Source: Tissierellales bacterium | GTDB lineage: Bacteria > Bacillota > Clostridia > Tissierellales > JAOAQY01 | Length of the DNA: 40,563 nt | Assembly: GCA_025210965.1 (NCBI GenBank) | Contig: JAOAQY010000183.1 | Span: 1 to 40,563, forward strand | Reading direction: 5' to 3' | Shown: positions 17,607 through 25,416 of the stretch, piece by piece | Layout of the letters: each line of letters starts with the position of its first letter | Position numbering within the stretch: the stretch's first letter is position 1 | Translations under genes and position numbers: made by a program | The notes under the pieces: model-generated | What the model was told of the DNA's origin: nothing | What the model saw: only the letters and a program-made list of their open reading frames with translations | Databases searched by the model: none

Positions 17607-18617
17607 ATGGAAAAACTAATTATGCCAAAAGACTATAAAGGATCTCTTTCACTAAGAGAAACAGAACTAGCTATCAAGAAAACTAAGGATTTCTTTCAGA
17701 AGGAACTATCTAAAACATTAAACCTTACAAGAGTTTCAGCACCACTATTTGTAAGACCAGAAACTGGGCTAAACGATAACTTAAACGGAACAGAATCTGC
17801 AGTTAGTTTCAACGTCAAAGACGCCGACTCTTGCCATGCAGAAATAGTACACTCTTTAGCAAAATGGAAAAGAATGGCTCTTCATAGATATGATTTCGGA
17901 TTATATGAAGGACTTTATACTGATATGAACGCTATACGATGTGAAGAAGATTTAGATAACATTCATTCTATATATGTTGATCAATGGGATTGGGAAAAAA
18001 TAATACCAATGGTTGATAGAACAGAAGAAAAATTAAAAGAAACTGTTAGAAAAATTTATTCAGTTTTTAAGAGAACTGAACTTTATCTTTCTCTTGAATA
18101 CTCTACTCTTCACCCAATATTGCCTGAAGATATTTCTTTTGTAACAACTTATGAATTGGAAAGTCGCTTTCCAGATTTAACTCCAAAAGAAAGAGAATAT
18201 GAAATAGCTAAAGAAAAAGGAGCTGTTTTCATCATGAAAATTGGTGGAAAATTAGCTTCTGGCGAAAAACACGACGGTCGTTCTCCTGACTACGACGATT
18301 GGACTTTAAACGGAGACATCATATTCTATTACCCAGTTTTAGATATAGCTTTGGAACTTTCTTCGATGGGTATTCGTGTAGATGCCGAAGCATTGACTAA
18401 ACAATTAGAAATAGAAGGTTGTTCTGAAAGAGCATCTCTTCCTTTCCATTCAAAATTATTAGCAGGTCAACTTCCTCAAACAATGGGTGGTGGAATTGGA
18501 CAATCTAGAATATGTATGTTTTTCTTAAGAAAAGCTCATATAGGTGAAGTTCAAGCCTCGATTTGGCCTGAAGATATGCAATCTATTTGCAAAGAAAAAG
18601 GAATAAGACTTTTATAA
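17607..18617 (+). CDS. asnA: Aspartate-ammonia ligase (asparagine synthetase A)
   Basis: 336 residues from the ATG at 17607, which has AAGGAG 8 bases upstream; an in-frame GTG at 17598 overlaps that site and is unlikely. Makes asparagine from aspartate, ammonia and ATP; structurally related to class II aminoacyl-tRNA synthetases. Family blocks: LRETELAIKKTKDFFQ, KWKRMALHRYDFGLYEGL near 105-125, DQWDWEK, GRSPDYDDW and the C-terminal GGGIGQSRICMF motif 3. Single gene unit behind an Asn T-box, ended by a bidirectional terminator. Full length. Confidence 0.97.
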   Translation: MEKLIMPKDYKGSLSLRETELAIKKTKDFFQKELSKTLNLTRVSAPLFVRPETGLNDNLNGTESAVSFNVKDADSCHAEIVHSLAKWKRMALHRYDFGLYEGLYTDMNAIRCEEDLDNIHSIYVDQWDWEKIIPMVDRTEEKLKETVRKIYSVFKRTELYLSLEYSTLHPILPEDISFVTTYELESRFPDLTPKEREYEIAKEKGAVFIMKIGGKLASGEKHDGRSPDYDDWTLNGDIIFYYPVLDIALELSSMGIRVDAEALTKQLEIEGCSERASLPFHSKLLAGQLPQTMGGGIGQSRICMFFLRKAHIGEVQASIWPEDMQSICKEKGIRLL

Positions 18618-18628
18618 TCATTTAAACA

Positions 18629-18677
18629 AAAACACTGTTGAAATTTTAGTTATATAACAAAATCTCAACAGTGTTTT
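18629..18677. terminator. Bidirectional terminator between asnA and nitroreductase genes
   Basis: Outer 13-bp perfect stem (18629-18641 with 18665-18677), with an inner A/T-rich stem in between, flanked by A and T tracts. The two genes converge here. Confidence 0.85.
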
Positions 18678-18680
18678 CTA

Positions 18681-19310
18681 TTATTTAATTATCGTCACTA
18701 CCTCATCAATAGATTTTCTTGGAGGTCTTTTACCGATATATTCAGGAACTCCTAGCGGCGTTATCGCAACCAAGTGATACCCCTCTTTTTCAAGTCCTAT
18801 AAACGACTCTATTTCTTTTATTGCATAATTTGGACTTGTCATCCAGCATGTTCCATAACCTAAACTGCTAGCTGCAAGCATAAAGTTCTGAATTGCTGCT
18901 GCAACCCCATGTATTCCTGGCGCTGCCTTTTCTATAATTTCTGCGGTTTTTAAATCTCCCGATTTTCTAACTAGGTCTAAACCTGTTGGATTATAATTTC
19001 CTGCATAAACAAGTACCGTAACTGGAGCATTTTTGAATATAGTAGCATATTTAGAAAATTTAACAAACTTTTCTTTTTGCTCACCATTTAAAAATTGGCT
19101 CAACTCTTCATTCTTTTCAAGTACTATTTGTTCTAATCTCGCAATCATATCTCTGTTTTTCAAAATAACAAAATGCCAGTTTTGAAGATTTTTTGCAGAA
19201 GGAGCCTCTATAGCCGCTTCAATCATTTTTGTTAAATCTTTATCTTTAACATCCTCATCCTTGAACTTTCTAACACTTCTTCTTTCAAATATCATATTCA
19301 TATCGTTCAT
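18681..19310 (-). CDS. Nitroreductase family FMN-dependent oxidoreductase
   Basis: 209 residues from the ATG at 19310, placed by an AAGGAG site 7 bases upstream inside the end of galU; the frame is open further upstream within galU but without support. NAD(P)H-dependent flavoprotein. Seen: ERRSVRKF near the N-terminus, APSAKNLQNWHF, and GIHGVAAAIQNFMLAASSLGYGTCW, typical FMN-binding blocks of the family. Natural substrate cannot be predicted. It starts one base after the galU stop, so the two are probably cotranscribed. Confidence 0.9.
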   Translation of the reverse strand: MNDMNMIFERRSVRKFKDEDVKDKDLTKMIEAAIEAPSAKNLQNWHFVILKNRDMIARLEQIVLEKNEELSQFLNGEQKEKFVKFSKYATIFKNAPVTVLVYAGNYNPTGLDLVRKSGDLKTAEIIEKAAPGIHGVAAAIQNFMLAASSLGYGTCWMTSPNYAIKEIESFIGLEKEGYHLVAITPLGVPEYIGKRPPRKSIDEVVTIIK

Positions 19311-19311
19311 A

Positions 19312-20181
19312 TTATATCTCCTTGCATATGCCCTTAAGATACTCTTTAAAAGCATCTCCAACATCTTCGTGTTGCATCCCAAATTCAACAGTAGCTTTCA
19401 GGTAACCTAGTTTATCTCCAGTATCATAGCGTTGACCCTTAAAATCATATGCATATATATCTTCAAATTCAGCTAAAGCCTTTATGGCATCTGTCAATTG
19501 AATCTCTCCGCCTTTACCCGGTTCTGTTTTTTCTAATAACTCAAATATCTTTGGTGTAAGTATATATCTGCCTAGTATAGCTACATTAGAAGGAGCATTT
19601 TCTACAGAAGGTTTTTCTACCATATCATTTACTTTATATGTTCTATCTGATAGTTTTTCACCATCAACAATCCCATACTTGTCTACCTGACTTGGATCAA
19701 CCGTTTGAACTCCTAGTACAGACGCCCTTTCTTTTTCAAAAACATTTATCAATTGTTTAACACATGGTTCTTCAGAATGTACAATGTCATCACCTAATAG
19801 TACTGCAAATGGTTCTTCTCCGACAAATGTCTTTGCACACAATATAGCATGCCCTAATCCTTTTGGCTCTATTTGTCTAACATAGTGAAGATTAGCCATA
19901 TCTGTTATTTCTTCGACTTTTTGTAACAATTCTATTTTATTTTTTTCTTTAAGATTATGTTCAAGTTCAACAGCTCTATCAAAATGATTGATTATAGATG
20001 TTTTATTTCTACCTGTTATAATTAGTATTTCCTCTATTCCCGCTTTAATAGCTTCTTCTACTATATATTGAATTCCCGGTTTATCAACTATAGGTAACAT
20101 TTCTTTGGGTTGTGCTTTGGTTGCTGGCAAAAATCTAGTTCCTAATCCCGCCGCTGGTATAACTGCTTTTCTTACTCTCAT
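19312..20181 (-). CDS. galU: UTP-glucose-1-phosphate uridylyltransferase
   Basis: 289 residues, normal length. Makes UDP-glucose from UTP and glucose 1-phosphate. The nucleotide-binding signature GLGTRFLPATKAQPKEM is at 12-28, and LLGDDIVHSEEPC and VEKPSVENAPSNVAILGRYI follow. UDP-glucose would feed the glycosyltransferases encoded immediately upstream. The ATG has a GGAGGAGG site. It has its own promoter with a long palindrome at the start point, and is followed after one base by the nitroreductase. Confidence 0.96.
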   Translation of the reverse strand: MRVRKAVIPAAGLGTRFLPATKAQPKEMLPIVDKPGIQYIVEEAIKAGIEEILIITGRNKTSIINHFDRAVELEHNLKEKNKIELLQKVEEITDMANLHYVRQIEPKGLGHAILCAKTFVGEEPFAVLLGDDIVHSEEPCVKQLINVFEKERASVLGVQTVDPSQVDKYGIVDGEKLSDRTYKVNDMVEKPSVENAPSNVAILGRYILTPKIFELLEKTEPGKGGEIQLTDAIKALAEFEDIYAYDFKGQRYDTGDKLGYLKATVEFGMQHEDVGDAFKEYLKGICKEI

Positions 20182-20229
20182 TTTTACCTCCTCCTATATG
20201 CGAATTTATTTCCATTTATTCAAAAACAC

Positions 20230-20253
20230 AGGAGATTTGTATACAAATCTCCT
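20230..20253 (-). other. Perfect 24-base palindrome at the predicted galU start point
   Basis: Every base of 20230-20253 pairs with its mirror (core GATTTGTATACAAATC). On the minus strand it is followed by TGTGTTTTTG. It could be the terminator of the upstream glycosyltransferase operon, a repressor operator, or a 5' hairpin on galU mRNA. It lies just downstream of the predicted galU promoter, so a pure terminator would also block galU. Confidence 0.6.
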
Positions 20254-20259
20254 TTTATA

Positions 20260-20288
20260 ATTGTATCATTTTAATTTTATTTTGTCAT
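20260..20288 (-). promoter_or_regulatory. Promoter of galU
   Basis: Minus strand: ATGACA (20283-20288), 17-base spacer, TACAAT (20260-20265). Predicted start about 20253, leaving a leader of about 70 bases. Confidence 0.6.
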
Positions 20289-20307
20289 GAATTTATCTCA
20301 ACTGTGT

Positions 20308-22056
20308 TTATTCATTTGTCTTAATTTGTTCTGTATCTTTCATAACAAACTGTTTAACTAGCTCATTAGTATTGCTAAGTTTGAAGAATAGCTTATCTAA
20401 GAACATAAACAATATCTTATTTCCAACCTTAGGATCTTTTTGTATTAATTTTTCTATATCTTTTTGATCTACAGTCAATAGCTCAACAAATTCATCCGCA
20501 ACTGCATCTACATGATGATCTTCATTAACAATCGCTGTTTCTCCTAAGATTCCTCTACTACAAATCTTAGACAATGGTATTTCTTCTCCCATATCGTTTC
20601 TCTTTACAATTCTAACACATCCGCGTAATATTATATAAAGCCTAGAATCTTTGTCACCTTTTTTGAAAATAACCTCATCATTTTTATATGCTTTTATATA
20701 AGTTATTTGCGCTAATTCTGAAAGTTCAAAATCGCTAAATTCTTTAAATTCTGGCATACTCTTCATTATATCTTTTATTTCAACTGCACTTAAATCTTTG
20801 AAATGAGCAGGGTCTATTCTCTTGACATCATTCGTCAAATTATTAGTTTCTATTATCCCCCTAATTTCACGTCTATACGTAACCGTTGCTTCTATTAGTT
20901 TTTCCCAAGCTTTTTGAATTTTTCTGTATTCTGTAAATGTGTCCATCTTAGGAATTGCTTCATATTTACTCAAATAAATATTGTTAATCGCTTCTCTACA
21001 CGCTTCAACTTCTCCCTGTGCTAGATAATCAAGAGCTAATAATATATTAGTTTTAAAAATCTTATCCTCCAAATCTTCTTTCAAAAAATCTCCCGGATAT
21101 GGCTCGAAATCTTCTGCTGTAACCTTTCTCATATTCGCAGTTTCATATTGATTATCTATTTTCGATTTTTCATACAAGAACCTATAAATATCTTCTCTAA
21201 ATCGTTTCCATATTGGATGATTTTTTGGTGGTGGCAAATGTTTTATATTTAAAGTGTTATCCAAGAAGAAGTCATATCCAAACATCTTTGCATTCATTAG
21301 ATAATCTATATCTTCTCCTCTAGTTATACTTGGATCAAATGGCACTATTCTATACATATTTTTGTGAATTACCATTAGACCACCAAAAGCAAATGGTGTT
21401 TGCTTAAGTCTTGGATCACAAGATATTATTTTATCGAAAGCTTTAGCCTTGCTTCCAAATCTATCCCAATAAGTCATCCAAGCTTTCATGTCAACATCAT
21501 CATAATATTCGTCTTTTTTATTTAAATAATATCCAGCTACTCCAAATATACTTTTACCATACAATCTCTTTCCTATGAATTCTGTCGCTCTACCTATAAA
21601 ATCTGCTTTTTCAAAAACCTCATCATCATCTATCAAAATGGTAACATCTGATGACAATATATGAGCCGAATACAAACACATATTTCTAACATTTGAATAT
21701 CCTTTTAACTCTAAAAGATCAAGTGCTGATTCTTGCAAGCCTTTTTCTCTCAATAATTTTTCTATTGCTCTAGCATTCTTAGGAGTAAATAAATAGGTTT
21801 CAATATCTAATTCTGCCTTCTCTACGATTTCCCTAACTCTCTTTTCGGCAACTTCTTCGATTTCTCTTGTAGTTGGACAGATGGGTATTATTAGTTTAAA
21901 ATTTTTATCATTTAATCCTTTCATACTCTCCAAAGTTCTGCCAAGCGTATCTTCTCCATCTATATAAGTAGGATGGTCGTAAACTGCATCTCCCTCCTGC
22001 CAAGGTTCTCCTTTTTTTCTTCCCCAATATGTCGGTATTACAACACTAGTCCTCAT
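20308..22056 (-). CDS. Glycosyltransferase (GT-A fold) fused to a cyclic-nucleotide-binding-like domain
   Basis: 582 residues. N-terminal part about 1-300 is a GT-A glycosyltransferase: start VVIPTYWGR, metal-binding IDDDE (142-146), and TRGEDIDYL (245-253). Residues about 320-430 are helical linker. Residues about 437-555 look like a CRP/PKA-type cNMP-binding domain (ILRGCVRIVKR, GILGETAIVNEDHHVDAVA). The arginine that normally grips the cyclic phosphate (R-x-A after GE-A) is replaced by histidine (HHVDAVA, 514-520), so cAMP binding is doubtful; another ligand or a structural role is possible. No DNA-binding domain. The ATG has GGAGG. Last of three transferase genes, followed by galU. Sugar and acceptor unknown. 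Confidence 0.8.
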   Translation of the reverse strand: MRTSVVIPTYWGRKKGEPWQEGDAVYDHPTYIDGEDTLGRTLESMKGLNDKNFKLIIPICPTTREIEEVAEKRVREIVEKAELDIETYLFTPKNARAIEKLLREKGLQESALDLLELKGYSNVRNMCLYSAHILSSDVTILIDDDEVFEKADFIGRATEFIGKRLYGKSIFGVAGYYLNKKDEYYDDVDMKAWMTYWDRFGSKAKAFDKIISCDPRLKQTPFAFGGLMVIHKNMYRIVPFDPSITRGEDIDYLMNAKMFGYDFFLDNTLNIKHLPPPKNHPIWKRFREDIYRFLYEKSKIDNQYETANMRKVTAEDFEPYPGDFLKEDLEDKIFKTNILLALDYLAQGEVEACREAINNIYLSKYEAIPKMDTFTEYRKIQKAWEKLIEATVTYRREIRGIIETNNLTNDVKRIDPAHFKDLSAVEIKDIMKSMPEFKEFSDFELSELAQITYIKAYKNDEVIFKKGDKDSRLYIILRGCVRIVKRNDMGEEIPLSKICSRGILGETAIVNEDHHVDAVADEFVELLTVDQKDIEKLIQKDPKVGNKILFMFLDKLFFKLSNTNELVKQFVMKDTEQIKTNE

Positions 22057-22076
22057 GAATAATTCCTCCTCGATAG

Positions 22077-23282
22077 TTATTTTTTATTTAAGACATCTTG
22101 GTATAATTTCTCTAATTCTCCAATAGAATTTTTCCAAGAGAAATTTTCTTTTGCATATTTGTTACAGTACTTACTTCGCTCTTCTTTATCTACTCTTTCA
22201 AGCTCATTTACAACTTTTTTCGACAACTCCAATTCATCTTCAACCGGAATAAGTGCCCCTACATCTTCATTTATAAAATCAGGCAATCCGCCTTGATTCG
22301 TTCCAATCACTGGAGTTCCACAAGCTAGAGCCTCTACCGCAACAAGTCCAAATGGTTCAGTTCTCGATGGCACTACACTTACATCTGCTATATTGTATAT
22401 TTTAACTAATTCAGATTGAGACACATGTCCCAGAAAATGAACATTAGTAAGTTTCAAATCTGATTTCAGTTTATTCAATTTTGAATACAATTCGCCATTG
22501 CCAGCTATTATCGTAAGAACAGTGTGTCCATATCTTTTCTCATATATATGAGCTGCTTTTAATAAAACATCCACTCCCTTAAAATGAGTCAACTTTCCAA
22601 CAAAAGAAATAATATATTTTGGTTCTTCCTTTATATCAAATGATTTTAGTATCTCATATCTGTCTATAGTCTCGTCCATCACAAACAATCCATCATCATA
22701 CCCATTCATTATTCTAGTCCTTTTTTCTAGAGGCACATGATATAATTCTTCAACCTCTCTATCAACCTGCTTCGAAATTGTTATTACTCTTTCCGCTTTC
22801 TTTGCTCCTTCTAATGCGTATTTGTGATATCTACCATCTTTCTTAAAACCTTTCAGATCAGTTCCATGCGCTGTAACAACATATGGTATATTGGTTAGAC
22901 TCGCAATATATGGCGCTAGCCACAAATGCTGTGCATGAATTATATCAGGTTTAAATACTTCAATCTCCGCTTTTACTTTTTTCATAAATATGGAAATATA
23001 TTCTTCAATTTGATCATGATTCATGTCATAAAATGTATAATTACTTCTAGGATGACTTGTAAAACAAGGAAAATTAAAATCAACATCATAACTTTTTTGA
23101 TCTTGTTTTCCTCTAAATATAATTGGTACAGATTTAAATCCTTCATAGTTTACTTTTTCAATCTCTGGGAATACTACAACTACCTCGTTACCTCTTTCAG
23201 CCAATTCTTTCGCTATATTTCTCGTATAAATACCGCTACCTGATCCTTCCAATGGAAAATGATTGATCATAAGAATTTTCAT
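22077..23282 (-). CDS. GT4-family glycosyltransferase
   Basis: 401 residues from the ATG at 23282 (GGAGG 8 bases upstream; a TTG one codon earlier is less likely). GT-B fold, retaining. The N-terminus has the glycine-rich SGSGIYTRNIAKEL loop; the C-terminal half has SFVGKLTHFKGVD, and the nucleotide-sugar site RTEPFGLVAVEALACGTPVIG, the E-x7-E pattern of the family. Probably uses a UDP-sugar supplied by galU; acceptor unknown. No membrane segment. Twenty bases separate it from the next transferase gene. Confidence 0.9.
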   Translation of the reverse strand: MKILMINHFPLEGSGSGIYTRNIAKELAERGNEVVVVFPEIEKVNYEGFKSVPIIFRGKQDQKSYDVDFNFPCFTSHPRSNYTFYDMNHDQIEEYISIFMKKVKAEIEVFKPDIIHAQHLWLAPYIASLTNIPYVVTAHGTDLKGFKKDGRYHKYALEGAKKAERVITISKQVDREVEELYHVPLEKRTRIMNGYDDGLFVMDETIDRYEILKSFDIKEEPKYIISFVGKLTHFKGVDVLLKAAHIYEKRYGHTVLTIIAGNGELYSKLNKLKSDLKLTNVHFLGHVSQSELVKIYNIADVSVVPSRTEPFGLVAVEALACGTPVIGTNQGGLPDFINEDVGALIPVEDELELSKKVVNELERVDKEERSKYCNKYAKENFSWKNSIGELEKLYQDVLNKK

Positions 23283-23297
23283 CAATTGCTCCTCCTC

Positions 23298-24455
23298 TTA
23301 TAATAATTTAGTTGTTATTTCACTCCATGAATCTAAAGTATCTCTATATCTGTCAATCATATAATCTAATTGCCCATAAGAAATATCTAAAGCCTCTGAT
23401 AATTTCAAAAATCTGTCATCTTTCAAATAATTAGCTATAGCTTGTTCTCCTCTTATCAAAGCTTCTCTCTGCTTCTCATAAACATCATTTATATCTCTTT
23501 TATGCATCCAATTTAAAAATGGGTTTCTGCCTATCCATCCCATGCAAGCATAGAAAAATCTATCTGTAATGTTTTTGTCATTTATTATATCTGGTTTAAA
23601 CGGATAGTTATTAAATGTATCATGAAAAATTTTCATATCTATATCTATGCACTTCCTGTTTCCACGGTTAACTGCTAATCCCAATAAAGTATCTTCCCCT
23701 CGAGTTAAATAAGGCTTGTTATCAACAACCAAAACATCTGAAAAAAATGGTGGTAAATGCTTAAGTTCCTTTATATTAATTCCCAAATTTCCACCAAGTA
23801 CTTTATTAGTTTCAAATACATCACGTTTTACTGGTTTTCCAAAAACCAAACAACTATCTTCTCTACATGATTGAACCCGTTCATACATCATTTCTTTTTG
23901 TATTCCCTTAAATAAATCTTTCATTCCTTCAAATTTCATCATTGGTATTATGAAATACCCTGAATAATCGCTAGTTGTAATATCGACATTTTCTTTTTTC
24001 AAATAATTCAAGTGCTCGCCTACAAAATCTATATCAACTTGCTCTCGCTCATCCTCTATTTTAGATAAAATATAAGGATATACATCAGTATCTATAAATA
24101 GAAGAACGTCTGTTTTGTTCAAAATTGCTTTAACTAAAACATTATTTCTATTTTTGCCGTAAGGTACCATCCCAAAATCAATTAATTCCTGTGATTTCAA
24201 AATAAAATCACAACTTTTTTGAGAAACTCGGTATTCTAAAAGGTCTTTTACCATGCCCTCATTTTGATTTATCTTTATGAGTTCTATCTTTACCCGTCCC
24301 TGTAATCGTTCTACCATTTTAAAATCACAATCAAACGAATAAGCTACTATTACGCTATGTACTCGATGTCCATATTTTTCAGCATTATCTAAAAACAATT
24401 CTAAAGTCCCTGGAGTTGTAAAATTTTTAGTAATAATCCCAAACGACACATTCAT
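23298..24455 (-). CDS. Putative GT-A-type glycosyltransferase, unrecognised family
   Basis: 385 residues. No exact family recognised. It starts with a beta strand (MNVSFGIITKNFTTPGT), has a DxD-like motif in LLFIDTDVYP (residues about 118-127) and YLTRGEDTLLG (about 267-277). The last block resembles TRGEDIDYL in the fused transferase two genes downstream, which supports a GT-A nucleotide-sugar transferase. No signal peptide or membrane helix. First gene of the operon, with AGGAGG before the ATG and 12-15 bases to the GT4 gene. The function of the set (glycolipid, exopolysaccharide or compatible solute) cannot be decided from sequence. Confidence 0.65.
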   Translation of the reverse strand: MNVSFGIITKNFTTPGTLELFLDNAEKYGHRVHSVIVAYSFDCDFKMVERLQGRVKIELIKINQNEGMVKDLLEYRVSQKSCDFILKSQELIDFGMVPYGKNRNNVLVKAILNKTDVLLFIDTDVYPYILSKIEDEREQVDIDFVGEHLNYLKKENVDITTSDYSGYFIIPMMKFEGMKDLFKGIQKEMMYERVQSCREDSCLVFGKPVKRDVFETNKVLGGNLGINIKELKHLPPFFSDVLVVDNKPYLTRGEDTLLGLAVNRGNRKCIDIDMKIFHDTFNNYPFKPDIINDKNITDRFFYACMGWIGRNPFLNWMHKRDINDVYEKQREALIRGEQAIANYLKDDRFLKLSEALDISYGQLDYMIDRYRDTLDSWSEITTKLL

Positions 24456-24514
24456 ACAGCTACCTCCTCAGATATATTTGACGCTTAAAAAAAGCTTTAA
24501 TTTCATCTTATAAT

Positions 24515-24544
24515 TTTATACCCAAGTTTAGAAGTATTTAACAA
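24515..24544 (-). promoter_or_regulatory. Possible promoter of the glycosyltransferase operon
   Basis: Minus strand: TTGTTA (24539-24544), 18-base spacer, TATAAA (24515-24520), about 60 bases before the first ATG. Confidence 0.5.
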
Positions 24545-24674
24545 TCTAGTAAACTTCATCTATTTTATTCGTTTTTGCAATATATAAAGCTAAATAATTC
24601 ATTTGTCTAAAGGTTATTTTTAGTCAAAAGCAACTTTTCCTTCATTTTATGCTCATTGTGCAATATAAAAATTA
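24545..24674. other. Intergenic stretch with no recognised feature
   Basis: Between the divergent promoters of the glycosyltransferase operon and the small cysteine-rich ORF. AT-rich; no convincing ORF, hairpin or operator seen. Confidence 0.5.
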
Positions 24675-24703
24675 TTGTTTTAATCCTGTTTTGCGGGTAT
24701 AAT
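24675..24703 (+). promoter_or_regulatory. Promoter of the small cysteine-rich ORF
   Basis: TTGTTT (24675-24680), 17-base spacer, TATAAT (24698-24703). The leader to the ATG is about 55 bases. Confidence 0.65.
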
Positions 24704-24764
24704 GAATGTATAAGATTTAAAAATTGCACGGAACATTTAGTTTTTTATTTGAGGGGGAATTTTA

Positions 24765-24932
24765 ATGTTAGAAAAAAATGAAGGAACTACAAACAACACT
24801 TGCGAATCTGATTTTCTTTGTTTGAAAGTTTGTAATGTATGTACTTGCATACACTATGCGAATGGTCATTGTACTTCGTTTAAAGGTGATAATTGCGAAA
24901 TGTACGAAGTACAATTAATACAGGAAAATTAA
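24765..24932 (+). CDS. Small cysteine-rich protein, 55 residues
   Basis: The ATG at 24765 follows GAGGGGGAA at 6-7 bases. Seven cysteines lie at positions 13, 19, 23, 26, 28, 36 and 44, with a dense core C-x3-C-x2-C-x-C-x7-C-x7-C and a histidine at 30 and 35, suggesting zinc, another metal or a small Fe-S site. No signal peptide or membrane segment. It has its own promoter and ends directly at a strong terminator, which together with the ribosome binding site argues that it is a real single-gene unit. I do not recognise the family; it is not an obvious rubredoxin or ferredoxin. Confidence 0.72.
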   Translation: MLEKNEGTTNNTCESDFLCLKVCNVCTCIHYANGHCTSFKGDNCEMYEVQLIQEN

Positions 24933-24962
24933 AAAAACTGCCGCTATAGCGGCAGTTTTTTT
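24932..24962. terminator. Bidirectional terminator between the small ORF and cheW
   Basis: Stem CTGCCGC/GCGGCAG with loop TATA, preceded by an A-tract and followed by seven Ts. Serves the small ORF on the plus strand and cheA-cheW on the minus strand. Confidence 0.9.
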
Positions 24963-24969
24963 ATTTAAT

Positions 24970-25404
24970 TTATTGATCCTTAAACATTTCTTCCAAATCT
25001 AATATAAGTATAATGTCCTCTCCGTCATTTATCTTACCAACAGCACTTACAAACTTCTTAGTTTCATCACCTATGGTTAGTTCTCTGACATTTTCTAAAT
25101 TATCCTTATCAATCTCTTCTACTTCATTTACACCTTCAACTAATAATCCTGTCTTACCCTCATCATTAGCTATAATTATAATTCTTGACTCATCATTTCC
25201 TTCAGTCTGTCCCAATTCGAATTTAGTCTTAGCATCAATGATTGGAATTATTTCTCCTCTCAAATTAACTACACCACGCATATGCGTTTTTGACCTTGGA
25301 ACTCTACATATCACCATAAATTTCTCTATAGTCTGTACTTCCGTGATGTTAATTCCGTACTTTTCCGAGCCAATTCTAGCTATTACATACTTATTACTTT
25401 CCAT
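24970..25404 (-). CDS. cheW: Chemotaxis adaptor CheW
   Basis: 144 residues, single CheW domain. Links chemoreceptors to CheA. Seen: YGINITEVQTIEKF, the conserved MRGVVNLRGEIIPIID (about 42-57) and a final VGKINDGEDIILILDLEEMF. AGGAGG precedes the ATG; 12 bases after cheA. Distal gene of the operon, followed by the terminator. Confidence 0.94.
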   Translation of the reverse strand: MESNKYVIARIGSEKYGINITEVQTIEKFMVICRVPRSKTHMRGVVNLRGEIIPIIDAKTKFELGQTEGNDESRIIIIANDEGKTGLLVEGVNEVEEIDKDNLENVRELTIGDETKKFVSAVGKINDGEDIILILDLEEMFKDQ

Positions 25405-25416
25405 GCTCGTCCCTCC

